Part shown: positions 43,136 through 50,986 of the stretch, piece by piece
Position numbering within the stretch: the first letter of the stretch is position 1
How the letters are laid out: each line of letters opens with the position of its first letter
Assembly: GCF_035918395.1 (NCBI RefSeq)
Contig: NZ_CP142362.1
Location: 905,501-969,500, forward strand
Origin: Mycolicibacterium sp. ND9-15
GTDB taxonomy: Bacteria; Actinomycetota; Actinomycetes; Mycobacteriales; Mycobacteriaceae
Length of the DNA: 64,000 bases
Reading direction: 5' to 3'
Made by a program: the position numbers and the translations under genes
Notes under the pieces: generated by a model
Told to the model about the DNA's origin: nothing
The model's database searches: none
What the model saw: only the letters and a program-made list of their open reading frames with translations

Positions 43136-43840
43136 ATGACGCTCAGCGACCGCCCCACCACACGTCGGCGACACATTCTCCGGCTGGTGCTGTTCGCAGC
43201 CTTCCTGCTGGGGCTGTTCTATCTGGTGGCTGTCACCGGTGCCGTCGACGTCGAGCACGTCCGGCGCACGGTGGCCGCCGCCGGTCCCGCCGCTCCGCTG
43301 GTCTACGTCGTGGTATCGGGTCTGCTCGGCGCGGTGTTCGTGCCCGGCCCGATCCTGGCCGCCACCAGCGGGGTGTTGTTCGGCCCGGTGGTCGGCACGT
43401 TTGCCACACTCGGTGCGACCGTCACGACCGCGGTCGTCACCAGCCTGCTGGGCAGACGCGCCGGACGCGACAGTGCCCGCGCGCTTCTCGGTGAGGACCG
43501 GGCCGCCCGGCTGGACGATCTCATCGCGCGACGAGGCCTGTGGGCGGTCGTCGGGCAGCGCTTCGTTCCCGGCATCTCCGACGCGCTCGCCTCCTATGCC
43601 TTCGGCGCGTTCGGAGTTCCGGTGTGGCAGATGGCCGTCGGCGCGTTCATCGGTTCCGTGCCGCGGGCCTTCGTGTACACCGCGCTGGGCGCGTCGATCT
43701 CGGACCTGTCCTCGCCGCTGACATATGCGGCGATCGCGGTGTGGTGTGGCACCGCCGTCGTCGGTGCGTTCGCCGCCCACCGGGGGGTGCGGAGTTGGCG
43801 CGGACGGGCACGCACCGACGACGAACCGGCACCAGACTGA
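43136..43840 (+). CDS. DedA/TVP38-TMEM64 family membrane protein
   Basis: 234 residues from ATG 43136; in-frame ATG 43079 would add 19 residues. About five to six membrane segments beginning ILRLVLFAAFLLGLFYLVAVTG. SNARE-associated (VTT) domain features: FVPGPILAATSGVLFGPVVGTFATLGATVTTAVVTSLLGRRAG and later FVPGISDALASYAFGAFGVPVWQMAVGAFIGSVPRAFVYTALG. Family members are lipid scramblases or envelope-stress proteins. Divergent from the SRPBCC/TetR operon. Confidence 0.87.
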   Translation: MTLSDRPTTRRRHILRLVLFAAFLLGLFYLVAVTGAVDVEHVRRTVAAAGPAAPLVYVVVSGLLGAVFVPGPILAATSGVLFGPVVGTFATLGATVTTAVVTSLLGRRAGRDSARALLGEDRAARLDDLIARRGLWAVVGQRFVPGISDALASYAFGAFGVPVWQMAVGAFIGSVPRAFVYTALGASISDLSSPLTYAAIAVWCGTAVVGAFAAHRGVRSWRGRARTDDEPAPD

Positions 43841-43870
43841 GTCGGCTGAGGGTGAGGAGGGCGCGCCCCG

Positions 43871-43960
43871 TGTGAAGATTTGGCGGAAACCGGGCCTGAT
43901 TTGCGCCACCGTTTCACACACGAGGGCTCGCAGCGAGCGCTGCGCTGCCGGCTCGCAGCG
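43871..43960. repeat. structured intergenic element with nested repeats
   Basis: Outer arms GTGTGAA (43871-43877) and TTCACAC (43913-43919) enclose an inner GGCG/CGCC pair. Immediately after come a perfect palindrome GCAGCG-AG-CGCTGC (43930-43943) and two direct copies of GGCTCGCAGCG (43925-43935 and 43950-43960). The element fills the gap between convergent genes and may act as a terminator or be a dispersed repeat. Confidence 0.55.
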
Positions 43961-43961
43961 T

Positions 43962-44570
43962 TTAGTCCGGCAGCGCAACGCTGCCGGGCGGCGGGACGAG
44001 CCGCCAGGTGTCGCACGCCATCGCCAGCATGGCGTAGGTGCCGACGACGAAGATCAGCTCCATCGCCTGATGGGTGCCGAGTTCGTCGACGAGCCGGCGC
44101 CACGCAGTGGGTGTCGCCCGGCCGTTAGCGAGCAGCTCGTCGGTCGTCTCGAGCACCAGCCGGTCCACTCCGTCGAACTCGGCGTTGCCGCGCGCGAGCC
44201 GGGCGATGTCGTCGCCCGAAAGGCCACCGGCCTTGGCGACCCTCACGTGCTCGCCCCAGAAGAACGAGGAGCGCCGGGCATGGGCCAGCCGCAGCACGGC
44301 CAGCTCGCGCAGGCGCAGGGGCAGCTCGCCGCGCTGCAACAGGTAAGCGTTGTAGCCGAGGAACTTTCGCGCCATCTTCGGGTGGCGGGCCAGTACGCCG
44401 ATGATGTCGAAGTTGAGCGGGTCCCTGGCCTCGCCCGAGCCGGCCCGTGGTACGTCCTCGCCCGGTATCCCCATCAGCGCACCGACGGCGGCGTACTCGT
44501 CGTCACCCCATTCCTCGGCCGTCACCGGCGTCAGCAGCGGAACGTCCGCCGTGTCTTCGGTCATGGTCAT
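43962..44570 (-). CDS. carboxymuconolactone decarboxylase (CMD/AhpD-like) family protein
   Basis: 202 residues. All-helical CMD domain (about 50-140): RHPKMARKFLGYNAYLLQRGELPLRLRELAVLRLAHARRSSFFWGEHVRVAKAGGLSGDDI. The redox CxxC of AhpD is absent (SSFFWGEHV), so it is not a peroxidase reductase; decarboxylase/isomerase or binding roles are possible. Last gene of the five-gene oxygenase operon, ATGA-coupled to the LLM gene. A 9-3-9 hairpin covers its stop. Confidence 0.85.
   Translation of the reverse strand: MTMTEDTADVPLLTPVTAEEWGDDEYAAVGALMGIPGEDVPRAGSGEARDPLNFDIIGVLARHPKMARKFLGYNAYLLQRGELPLRLRELAVLRLAHARRSSFFWGEHVRVAKAGGLSGDDIARLARGNAEFDGVDRLVLETTDELLANGRATPTAWRRLVDELGTHQAMELIFVVGTYAMLAMACDTWRLVPPPGSVALPD
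43967..43987 (-). terminator. hairpin at the end of the oxygenase operon
   Basis: Arms CCGGCAGCG and CGCTGCCGG with CAA loop, encoded by the last codons of the CMD gene. This is a likely transcription end for the leftward operon. Confidence 0.5.
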
Positions 44571-45427
44571 CCTTCGTCGGCGTGGTGCAGTTCGGCGAGC
44601 GCGTGGATCTGCTCGAGGTAGTGCTCGACCGAACGGTGGACGAACCGCGCGGACACGATCGTGGTGCCGGCCGCCGCCATCGCGCGCAATGTCTCCCGCG
44701 TCGCGTCGGGGTTGTCCAGCGGATCGAGCGGACGGTCGGCGGCCAGTACTACGTCGAAGTCGGGCGGCACCTCACGGGCCCGCAGCCATTCCGCCGCGGT
44801 CGCAACCGGAATTCCGAACGGGGCCCACCCTTCGGCGAGGGTGAGCGCCCGTCGCAGCGAGCGTTTGGTGCGACCGCCCACCCAGATCGGCATGTGCGGC
44901 TGCAGTGCGCACGGGTCGACGATGAGGCCGCCGAACGAGTAGTACTCGCCGTCGTAGGTCGGTTCGTTGCTCGACAGCGACGCCCGCAATGCCCGCAGGG
45001 CGTCGTCCCCACGCGGACCCCGGTCGTCGAACGGGGCCCCGAGGAGGTCGAACTCCTCCTTGAGTGACCCGACGCCCACCCCGAGGATCACCCGGCCACC
45101 GCTGACGTGATCCAGTGTGCCGTAACGCTTTACGACCGCCAGCGGATGGTGGTACCCGAGTACCAACGTCATGGTGGCAAGCCGGATGCGTTCGGTGCGG
45201 GCCGCCACGTATCCCAGGGTGGCCAGCGGATCCCAATACCTGGCTCCGCGTCGCCCGGCCTCGGATGCCGGGATGCCGATGTGCTCGCTGCAGGTGAGGT
45301 GGTGATAGCCGAGCCGGTCCGCTGCTTCGGCGACGCGGCCGATGTCCTCGATCGTGGCGTCCCGCTCCCACGTCAACGCCGCACCGGCGACGTTGGTGAC
45401 GACGGGTGTCGCGATGCCCAGTCTCAA
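44567..45427 (-). CDS. LLM-class F420-/flavin-dependent oxidoreductase
   Basis: 286 residues from TTG 45427, chosen because it overlaps the upstream stop as TTGA and begins exactly at the family N-terminus LRLGIATPVV. The TIM-barrel luciferase-like core shows CSEHIGIPAS, RIRLATMTLVLGYHHPLAVVKRYGTLDHVSGGRVILGVGVGSLKEEFDLLG, and PIWVGGRTKRSLRRA. In mycobacteria most such enzymes use F420. Coupled to TauD-like and CMD genes, so it is probably one step in the degradation of a single substrate. Confidence 0.87.
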   Translation of the reverse strand: MRLGIATPVVTNVAGAALTWERDATIEDIGRVAEAADRLGYHHLTCSEHIGIPASEAGRRGARYWDPLATLGYVAARTERIRLATMTLVLGYHHPLAVVKRYGTLDHVSGGRVILGVGVGSLKEEFDLLGAPFDDRGPRGDDALRALRASLSSNEPTYDGEYYSFGGLIVDPCALQPHMPIWVGGRTKRSLRRALTLAEGWAPFGIPVATAAEWLRAREVPPDFDVVLAADRPLDPLDNPDATRETLRAMAAAGTTIVSARFVHRSVEHYLEQIHALAELHHADEG

Positions 45428-46254
45428 GTCAACGGCTCCTCGCCGGCCAGGATCGTCCGGTGCATGAGGCGACCGCTGTCGGCGGCGTAGGGCAGCGCGC
45501 GGTGCATGGTCCCGGTGTTGTCCCAGATGAGCAGATCGCCGACCTCCCATTTGTGGCGGTAAACATATTGCGGCTGCGTGGCCCAATCACGAAGCCGCGC
45601 AAGCAGTGCCCGGCTCTGTTCGACGGGCATCCCCACCACGTAGTCGGCCGTCGCGCCGAGCAGCAGCGACTTTCGGCCGGACTGGTGCGTCCACACGATG
45701 GGGCACGCCTTCGTCGGGGACTTCTGCCAGAACGCGATCTCGTCGTAGCTCATCTCGGGTGTCACGTAGTACTGCGACCGTTCGGCGCTGTGCACGACGC
45801 GGAGGTCGGCGATCAAATCCTTGTCCGACTGCGGTAGATCGTCGTAGGCGGCATAGGTGTTGCAGAACTCCGTGTCTCCCCCGGTCTCCGGCAGCTTCAC
45901 CGCCCGCAGCAGCGTCGCCAGGTTCGGATAGGGCTGCAGGGAACCGTCGAAGTGCCAGAACAACGAGCCCCTGAGGTACTTCGCGCGCTGGTTGACATTC
46001 TCGTCGAGTGAGATCCTGTAGATTCCGTCTTCGCCCTCGTTGGCGACGACAGTGCCGAGCGTTCTGGCGATCGTGACCTGTTGTTCGTCGCTGATCTGCA
46101 GTCCTCGGAAGAACACGACGCCGCGTTGTTCCAGTGTGGCGCGGATCTTTTCGGCCTCCCGGCCGCTGCTCAGTGTGTCGAGGTCGGTTCTGATCTCGCT
46201 GCCGATCCTGGGGGTCAGGTCGATGACGTCAAGTTGTGCGGAGGTCAGGCTCAC
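45424..46254 (-). CDS. TauD/TfdA-family 2-oxoglutarate-dependent dioxygenase
   Basis: 276 residues from GTG 46254. Iron ligands: HxD in LFWHFDGS (about residue 100) and the distal His in GTMHRALPYAADSGRLMHR, with the 2-oxoglutarate-binding Arg in the same end segment. It hydroxylates an unactivated carbon next to a sulfonate, ether or carboxylate, with succinate and CO2 as co-products. It is the third of five coupled genes; two different oxygenases in one operon suggest stepwise oxidation of a xenobiotic or natural aromatic. Confidence 0.9.
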   Translation of the reverse strand: MSLTSAQLDVIDLTPRIGSEIRTDLDTLSSGREAEKIRATLEQRGVVFFRGLQISDEQQVTIARTLGTVVANEGEDGIYRISLDENVNQRAKYLRGSLFWHFDGSLQPYPNLATLLRAVKLPETGGDTEFCNTYAAYDDLPQSDKDLIADLRVVHSAERSQYYVTPEMSYDEIAFWQKSPTKACPIVWTHQSGRKSLLLGATADYVVGMPVEQSRALLARLRDWATQPQYVYRHKWEVGDLLIWDNTGTMHRALPYAADSGRLMHRTILAGEEPLT

Positions 46255-46260
46255 GACGGC

Positions 46261-46584
46261 TCAGCTCACTCTCGTCAGAATAGTGTTGGCCGAATGCTTG
46301 ACTCGCGGCTGGTTCCACAACTCGACCGCGAGCGAGACCGTGATCAACGAGTAGAGGAGGTTACGCAGGTTCGCGACGTCCTCGGGCAGCGGTTCGGAGT
46401 AGTCGAACTTGTCGATGTAGGCGACCGCTTCCTCGGCGTAGGGGAAGATCTCGTCATAGAAGGCGCGGATCTCCTGCATCGGGGTGTTGACGCGCTTCAC
46501 GTAGCGCTCGTGCCCGTCCTCGATCGCCCATTCGGGCACGAGGTGTTCGAGCTGCGAAAACTCAGGTGGCAGAGGGGCGTTCAC
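46261..46584 (-). CDS. small helical protein of an oxygenase operon, function unknown
   Basis: 107 residues from GTG 46584, which overlaps the Rieske gene stop (GTGA). Acidic and mostly helical (MQEIRAFYDEIFPYAEEAVAYIDKFDYSEPLPEDVANLRNLLYSLITVSLAVELWNQP). No signal peptide or metal motif. I do not recognise a characterised family. Its position directly after the Rieske oxygenase, with coupled translation, suggests a dedicated partner or a small subunit-like stabiliser. Confidence 0.75.
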   Translation of the reverse strand: MNAPLPPEFSQLEHLVPEWAIEDGHERYVKRVNTPMQEIRAFYDEIFPYAEEAVAYIDKFDYSEPLPEDVANLRNLLYSLITVSLAVELWNQPRVKHSANTILTRVS

Positions 46585-47858
46585 ACCTGTGCCCCCTCAC
46601 CGATCCGGACGTAGTCGCCGACGACCTTGTGCAGATGGCGCAGCAGGATCTCCTCGTCGTTCATCGTGAAGTGGGTCAGCACACCGCTGTTGAGCATGGC
46701 CTGCAGCCCCTCGGAGGGGCTGGCATCCTCGAGGATGATGTCGTTGAGGAAGGTGACCGTCAACTCTTGGCCGAGGCGCTCCTTGTGCGTCTTGGGCGGC
46801 TGGTAGTACATCTCGGTCTCGAAGATGTGCGAGTGCGGACCCGTCGGCCAGTGCGTGTGGACGGTGTAGCCGGACGCCCCGAAGATCAGCACGAAGTTCG
46901 GGAAGAACTGGAACGAATCGAAGCCGTACTTCTCCGACCGGGTGGGGTTCAACCCCGGGGGCAGCGGCCCACGATCGGTGCGCTTGTTCCACGGGCCGGC
47001 CGCACTGGCCTCGAACACGCACTCGATCGGTTTGGAGTACGGCGTCTTTCGCGACGGTTCACCGGAGAAGGAGAACATCCGGTGCGGGCCCTTGATGCGG
47101 TACGCCAGCGCGTCGGTGAACGGGTTCGGCTTGTCCAGCGCTTCTTTGGCCTCCGCGGTGAGATTGCCGAATGACGACGCGTGCAGATACGGACCGTGGT
47201 AGCTCTCGGCGAAACCGTCGGCGAAGATCTTCCAATTGCACTGCAGTTCGGCCTTGAACTTGTAGACCTGGTGCGGGCCGGCGAAGGGATACCCCTCGAT
47301 GTCGTGCGCCAACTCGCCGAGGAAAGCGCGCACCGGTTCGGTGTTGTGCGGGTTGAGGTTGATGAAGATGAAGCCCTCCCACACCTCGCACTGGATCGCC
47401 GGCACCCGGCAGCCGTCGGCGTCGAAGTCGAGCAGCAGATCCGCGCGGGTGGCCGAGTGCAGCGAGCCGTCCAGCTTGTAGCGCCAGCCGTGGAAGCGGC
47501 AGTACAGCAGGGGCGCGCGGCCCTGGACCTCCTCGAAGGGATCGTCCTCCCACAACATCTTGTTGCCCCGGTGCGGGCAGATGTTGTGGAAGGCCCGGAT
47601 CTTGTCGTCCTTGCCGCGGACAACGATCACCGAGGTGTTGAGAAACTTGAACTCCCGGGTGAAGTAGCTGCCAAACTTGGGCACCCGCTCGACCCGCCCG
47701 ACGTACAGCCAGGTCTTCTTGAAGACGTGTTCGCGTTCCTTTTCGTAGAACTCCTCTGAAACGCAGTCCTGAAGCGACACCGGCCCGCGGCCGAGTTCGG
47801 GGTAGGCGTCGGTCCAGTGCCCGCTCGCGGGCTTTTCCACCAGGCTGTCGTGGCTCAA
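46581..47858 (-). CDS. Rieske aromatic-ring-hydroxylating dioxygenase, large (alpha) subunit
   Basis: 425 residues from TTG 47858 with the strong site GGAGGAGAG upstream; the frame remains open further but without homology. Rieske ligands CPHRGN and CRFHGW (about 85-115) and mononuclear iron ligands in FAESYHGPYLH (H-x4-H). C-terminal catalytic domain with FDSFQFFPNFVLIFG. First gene of the leftward five-gene operon, divergent from a LysR regulator. No ferredoxin or reductase gene lies nearby. Confidence 0.9.
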   Translation of the reverse strand: MSHDSLVEKPASGHWTDAYPELGRGPVSLQDCVSEEFYEKEREHVFKKTWLYVGRVERVPKFGSYFTREFKFLNTSVIVVRGKDDKIRAFHNICPHRGNKMLWEDDPFEEVQGRAPLLYCRFHGWRYKLDGSLHSATRADLLLDFDADGCRVPAIQCEVWEGFIFINLNPHNTEPVRAFLGELAHDIEGYPFAGPHQVYKFKAELQCNWKIFADGFAESYHGPYLHASSFGNLTAEAKEALDKPNPFTDALAYRIKGPHRMFSFSGEPSRKTPYSKPIECVFEASAAGPWNKRTDRGPLPPGLNPTRSEKYGFDSFQFFPNFVLIFGASGYTVHTHWPTGPHSHIFETEMYYQPPKTHKERLGQELTVTFLNDIILEDASPSEGLQAMLNSGVLTHFTMNDEEILLRHLHKVVGDYVRIGEGAQV

Positions 47859-47862
47859 CGGT

Positions 47863-47871
47863 CTCTCCTCC
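47863..47871 (-). promoter_or_regulatory. ribosome binding site fixing a TTG start
   Basis: On the minus strand GGAGGAGAG lies 4 bases before TTG 47858. It is the only good site in the region and decides the Rieske gene start. Confidence 0.65.
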
Positions 47872-47935
47872 GCCGGGATGAAGACGGTAGGGCCGAAGGT
47901 ACCGGCGGCGAAATGGGCAAAACAGACCCATGGCC

Positions 47936-47950
47936 GCAACACGCTGTTGC
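47936..47950. promoter_or_regulatory. candidate LysR-regulator box
   Basis: GCAACA-CGC-TGTTGC, perfect 6-bp arms, in the 106-bp gap between the LysR gene and the Rieske operon. Its size and position fit a LysR-type site serving both divergent promoters. Confidence 0.5.
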
Positions 47951-47964
47951 ATATTCGGAACGAG

Positions 47965-48882
47965 ATGAAACAGAACCCGCCCTTCGACGTCGACGCCCTG
48001 CTGATCTTCGGCAAGGTGGTGGAGAACCGGAGCCTGTCGAAGGCGGCGGCGCTCCTCGGCATGCCGAAGTCGACCGTCAGCCGCAAGCTGGCCAAGCTGG
48101 AGTCCGACCTCGGCATCAAGCTCCTGCGCAAGAACACCCGTCAGCTCACCGTCACCGACCTCGGCGAAAAGGTGTACGACCACGCGGTCAACATTTTGGC
48201 CGAAGCCAACGGCGTCCGCGCACTCGTCGAGGGCAGCAGGCAAGAACCCCGCGGGGAACTGCGCGTGGCGCTCCCGGTGTTCGTCGGCATCGACTATGCG
48301 TCGCGGGTGGGTGCCGCCTTCCTGCGGCACTACCCGAACTCGCGGCTGGACATTCGCCTCGTCGACAACATGGCCGACCCGATTCGAGACGGGTTCGACG
48401 TGGTGTTCAGCACCGGCCCGCTGCAAGATTCCACGCTGATCGCCCGCAAGGTGTTCAGCCTCGAGCTGTTCCTCTGCGCTTCATCGGATTTCGTTGCGCA
48501 GCTGCCGGAGCCGATCACCGATCCGACGCAGTTGAACACGCTGCCGTTCATCGACTTCGGATTCGGTGGGCCCCGCAAGCTCGCCGTCACCGCAGACACC
48601 GGGCGACGGGAGCTCACGCCGCCGGTCCGGGCCCGTGCCAACAACTTTCAAGTGTGCAAGCAGTACATCATGCAGGGCCTGGGCATCGGTGCGATGCCCA
48701 GCCAGATCCTGTGCACCACGGAGCTTCGCGAAGGCAGTCTCGTGCCGGTGCTGCCAGGATGGCAGCTCGAATCCCTCGACGTGCACATGATCTACCCCTT
48801 CGAGTTGTCCTTCTCCACACTCATCAGCGCGTTCTACGAGACCGCGCGCGAGATCATCGTGGAGAACACCGCGCGACCGTGA
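47965..48882 (+). CDS. LysR-family transcriptional regulator
   Basis: 305 residues from ATG 47965, where the family homology begins; in-frame ATG 47878 lies in the promoter region of the divergent operon. N-terminal HTH: DVDALLIFGKVVENRSLSKAAALLGMPKSTVSRKLAKLESDLGIKLLRK (about 7-55), then the periplasmic-binding-protein-like effector domain. Divergent orientation to the oxygenase operon is the classical LysR arrangement, so it probably activates that operon in response to its substrate. Confidence 0.92.
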   Translation: MKQNPPFDVDALLIFGKVVENRSLSKAAALLGMPKSTVSRKLAKLESDLGIKLLRKNTRQLTVTDLGEKVYDHAVNILAEANGVRALVEGSRQEPRGELRVALPVFVGIDYASRVGAAFLRHYPNSRLDIRLVDNMADPIRDGFDVVFSTGPLQDSTLIARKVFSLELFLCASSDFVAQLPEPITDPTQLNTLPFIDFGFGGPRKLAVTADTGRRELTPPVRARANNFQVCKQYIMQGLGIGAMPSQILCTTELREGSLVPVLPGWQLESLDVHMIYPFELSFSTLISAFYETAREIIVENTARP

Positions 48883-48971
48883 GTCCAGCGCCGGCGTTTA
48901 CCCGCCCCGCTGCCGGGTAGCCCCGTACGCATCGGGTTGGGAGGGCGCTTGGGAGGGGGCTTAAGAGAGAC

Positions 48972-49694
48972 ATGGCCATGGTTGCCGGCGCCGCGGTCCG
49001 AAACGACCTGGACGGTCGCAGCGATGCAGTGCTGACCCGCTCGGCGATCCTGCGTGGGCTGGAGCCGGCTGACCGAGCGGCACTGGCCGGCCTCTTCACC
49101 CACGTCCGGTTCCTCGCCGGTGAACCCATCTACCGCGAAGGCCAGCTCGATGACCGGCTGTACATCGTCATCGACGGCAAGGTGAAGATCGGCTGGCGTT
49201 CACCGGACCTCCCCGAGAAGCTCCTCGGCGTCCTGGGCCCGTCGGACATCCTCGGCGCCGAGTCGATGTTCGATCCCGCGCCACGCATCGCTTCCGCGAC
49301 GGCGCTGACCGCTGTGGTCGCCGCGGCGATCGACCGCGGCACGTTGCAGGCGTGTATCGACGGCCGGCCGCACATCGCCGAGCAATTGATGCGCCTTCTG
49401 GCGCGGAGCCTGCAGCGCACCGAAGACCTGATCACCGACATCAACTTCACCGACGTCCCCGGCCGGATCGCCAAACAACTACTCCACCTCGCACAGCGTT
49501 TCGGCATCCGGCATGATTGCCAGCTACGCCTCGACCACGGTCTGACCCAAGCCGAGATCGCTCAATTGGTGGGCGCCTCAAGGGAATCGGTCAACAAGGC
49601 GCTGTCGGAGTTCGTCCAGCGGGGCTGGATCACCGTCGACGGTAAGAGCCTCGTGATCCATCAGACCGAACTGCTCGCCCGCCGGGCCCGCTGA
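48972..49694 (+). CDS. Crp/Fnr-family regulator, Crp paralogue with altered cAMP pocket
   Basis: 240 residues. N-terminal cyclic-nucleotide domain (about 20-130) and C-terminal HTH_Crp (LTQAEIAQLVGASRESVNKALSEFVQRGWI). The C-terminal half is very like mycobacterial Crp (FTDVPGRIAKQLLHLAQRFG). The phosphate-binding cassette reads LGAESMFDPAPRIAS, where Crp has a G-E-L...P-R-T/S pattern: the Glu and Ser/Thr that contact cAMP appear replaced by Ala and Ile, while the Arg is kept. It may bind DNA without cAMP or bind another ligand. Confidence 0.88.
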   Translation: MAMVAGAAVRNDLDGRSDAVLTRSAILRGLEPADRAALAGLFTHVRFLAGEPIYREGQLDDRLYIVIDGKVKIGWRSPDLPEKLLGVLGPSDILGAESMFDPAPRIASATALTAVVAAAIDRGTLQACIDGRPHIAEQLMRLLARSLQRTEDLITDINFTDVPGRIAKQLLHLAQRFGIRHDCQLRLDHGLTQAEIAQLVGASRESVNKALSEFVQRGWITVDGKSLVIHQTELLARRAR

Positions 49695-49722
49695 CGGTCG
49701 AGCAAATCACGCCGCGTTCGCG

Positions 49723-49749
49723 GGTTGCGAAGCCGCCATCGGTGGGTAT
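49723..49749 (+). promoter_or_regulatory. SigF-type promoter before a small gene
   Basis: GGTT (49723-49726), 17-bp spacer, GGGTAT (49744-49749), matching the mycobacterial SigF pattern GKTT-N15-17-GGGTAT. Transcription would begin about 4-6 bases before ATG 49760. Confidence 0.55.
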
Positions 49750-49759
49750 CCCTGCAACC

Positions 49760-49945
49760 ATGGACGCCGACACGTTGATCGCGATGGCGGGCTTGACGGC
49801 CCTGGGTGCGGCAGTGTTCACCGGGGCGATCTGGGACAGTCCCCTGGTCACCGCGCCCGCGCGACCCGGGCGCAGACAGCGCCCGTACGGAAAGCACGCG
49901 ATGCCGGTCAACGCACCGCGAAAGGCGCAAGAATTCGCCGGTTGA
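49760..49945 (+). CDS. small membrane-associated hypothetical protein
   Basis: 61 residues from ATG 49760 (GTG 49742 overlaps the SigF-like -10). One hydrophobic segment (LIAMAGLTALGAAVFTGAIW, about residues 6-25) followed by a basic, proline-rich tail. It may be a single-pass membrane peptide. No homologue is recognised. It lies between a Crp paralogue and a SigF-type sigma gene, and the SigF-like promoter makes a stress-induced small protein plausible. Confidence 0.5.
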   Translation: MDADTLIAMAGLTALGAAVFTGAIWDSPLVTAPARPGRRQRPYGKHAMPVNAPRKAQEFAG

Positions 49946-50001
49946 CCACGGGAAGGCCCTGCGAGGGCTACGCTGAGGTGCGGAGAAGTCCGACGGGCGA
50001 T

Positions 50002-50028
50002 GTTTCGGCACGGCGTCCCGAGGGGTAA
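50002..50028 (+). promoter_or_regulatory. SigF-type promoter upstream of the sigma factor gene
   Basis: GTTT (50002-50005), 17-bp spacer, GGGTAA (50023-50028). It fits the SigF consensus and would make the sigma gene autoregulated. The coding start is 75 bp downstream. Confidence 0.6.
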
Positions 50029-50102
50029 ACCGCCGCAGCCACAGGTTCAGATCCGAGCCGTGTGATCCGTACGGCAGGGTCGCGACGTTAGGAGCCTGTG
50101 CA

Positions 50103-50969
50103 GTGTCCCAGTCTCAATCCGAGGCGACTTCCGAGTACGCAGACGTGACCGACATGTTCCGTCGTCTCAAGACGCTCGGAAACGACACTCCGGCTTACCG
50201 GCGTCAGCGCGAGGCGATCGTCGAACGCACATCGCCGCTCGCCGACCACGTCGCTCGCCGCTACCGCAATCGCGGTGAGCCGATCGACGATCTCGTGCAG
50301 GCGGCGCGGGTCGGCTTGGTCAACGCGGTGAACCGCTTCGACTCGGACAACGGTGCCGATTTTCTGTCGTTTGCGGTCCCGACCATCATGGGTGAGGTTC
50401 GTCGTCACTTCCGGGACTACGGCTGGGCGGTCAAGGTGCCGCGCCGGCTCAAGGACCTCCAGGGGCAGCTGGTCAAGGCGCGCGCCGAGTTGTCGCAGCA
50501 GATCGGTCGTGCTCCCACCCCGTCCGAGGTCGCCAGGCATCTCGGCATCGAACGTGAAGCGGTGATGGAGGCGACGATCGCCAGCAGCAACTACTCCACC
50601 TTGTCGACCGATGTCCAAGCCACCGCCGATGACGAGTTCCGCTCGGTCGGTGACACCCTTGGCGACATCGACCCGAATATCGACAAGGTCGTCGACCTCG
50701 AAACGGTGCGACCACTGATCACCGCGTTGCCCGAGCGTGAGAAGACCGTGCTGCTCCTGAGGTTCTTCGAGAGCATGACGCAGACCCAGATCGCCGAACG
50801 GATGGGTTACTCGCAGATGCATGTGTCGCGTCTGCTCGCCCAGGCCCTTCGCCGACTTCGCGAACAGGTGTGCGACCCCGGCGTGAACGCTGCGCCGGCG
50901 GGCGGGCGACATCCGTCGGCCATACCCGTCACACCTGCGCCGGCGTCTCATCTCAAGCGCGGCGCCTGA
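50103..50969 (+). CDS. sigF: SigB/SigF/SigG-subfamily RNA polymerase sigma factor
   Basis: 288 residues from GTG 50103, with AGGAG 8 bases upstream. Sigma-70 regions: 2 (DDLVQAARVGLVNAVNRFDSDNGADFLSFAVPTIMGEVRRHFRDYGWAVKVPRRL), 3 (GRAPTPSEVARHLGIEREAV), 4 (LPEREKTVLLLRFFESMTQTQIAERMGYSQMHVSRLLAQALRRLRE). This is the general-stress/SigF subfamily. It lacks an adjacent anti-sigma gene such as usfX, so it could be an extra SigF paralogue controlled by the distant switch proteins at 57-62 kb. The C-terminus is extended by about 25 Pro/Ala-rich residues. Confidence 0.88.
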   Translation: MSQSQSEATSEYADVTDMFRRLKTLGNDTPAYRRQREAIVERTSPLADHVARRYRNRGEPIDDLVQAARVGLVNAVNRFDSDNGADFLSFAVPTIMGEVRRHFRDYGWAVKVPRRLKDLQGQLVKARAELSQQIGRAPTPSEVARHLGIEREAVMEATIASSNYSTLSTDVQATADDEFRSVGDTLGDIDPNIDKVVDLETVRPLITALPEREKTVLLLRFFESMTQTQIAERMGYSQMHVSRLLAQALRRLREQVCDPGVNAAPAGGRHPSAIPVTPAPASHLKRGA

Positions 50970-50986
50970 GTTCGCAGCCGTATTCG

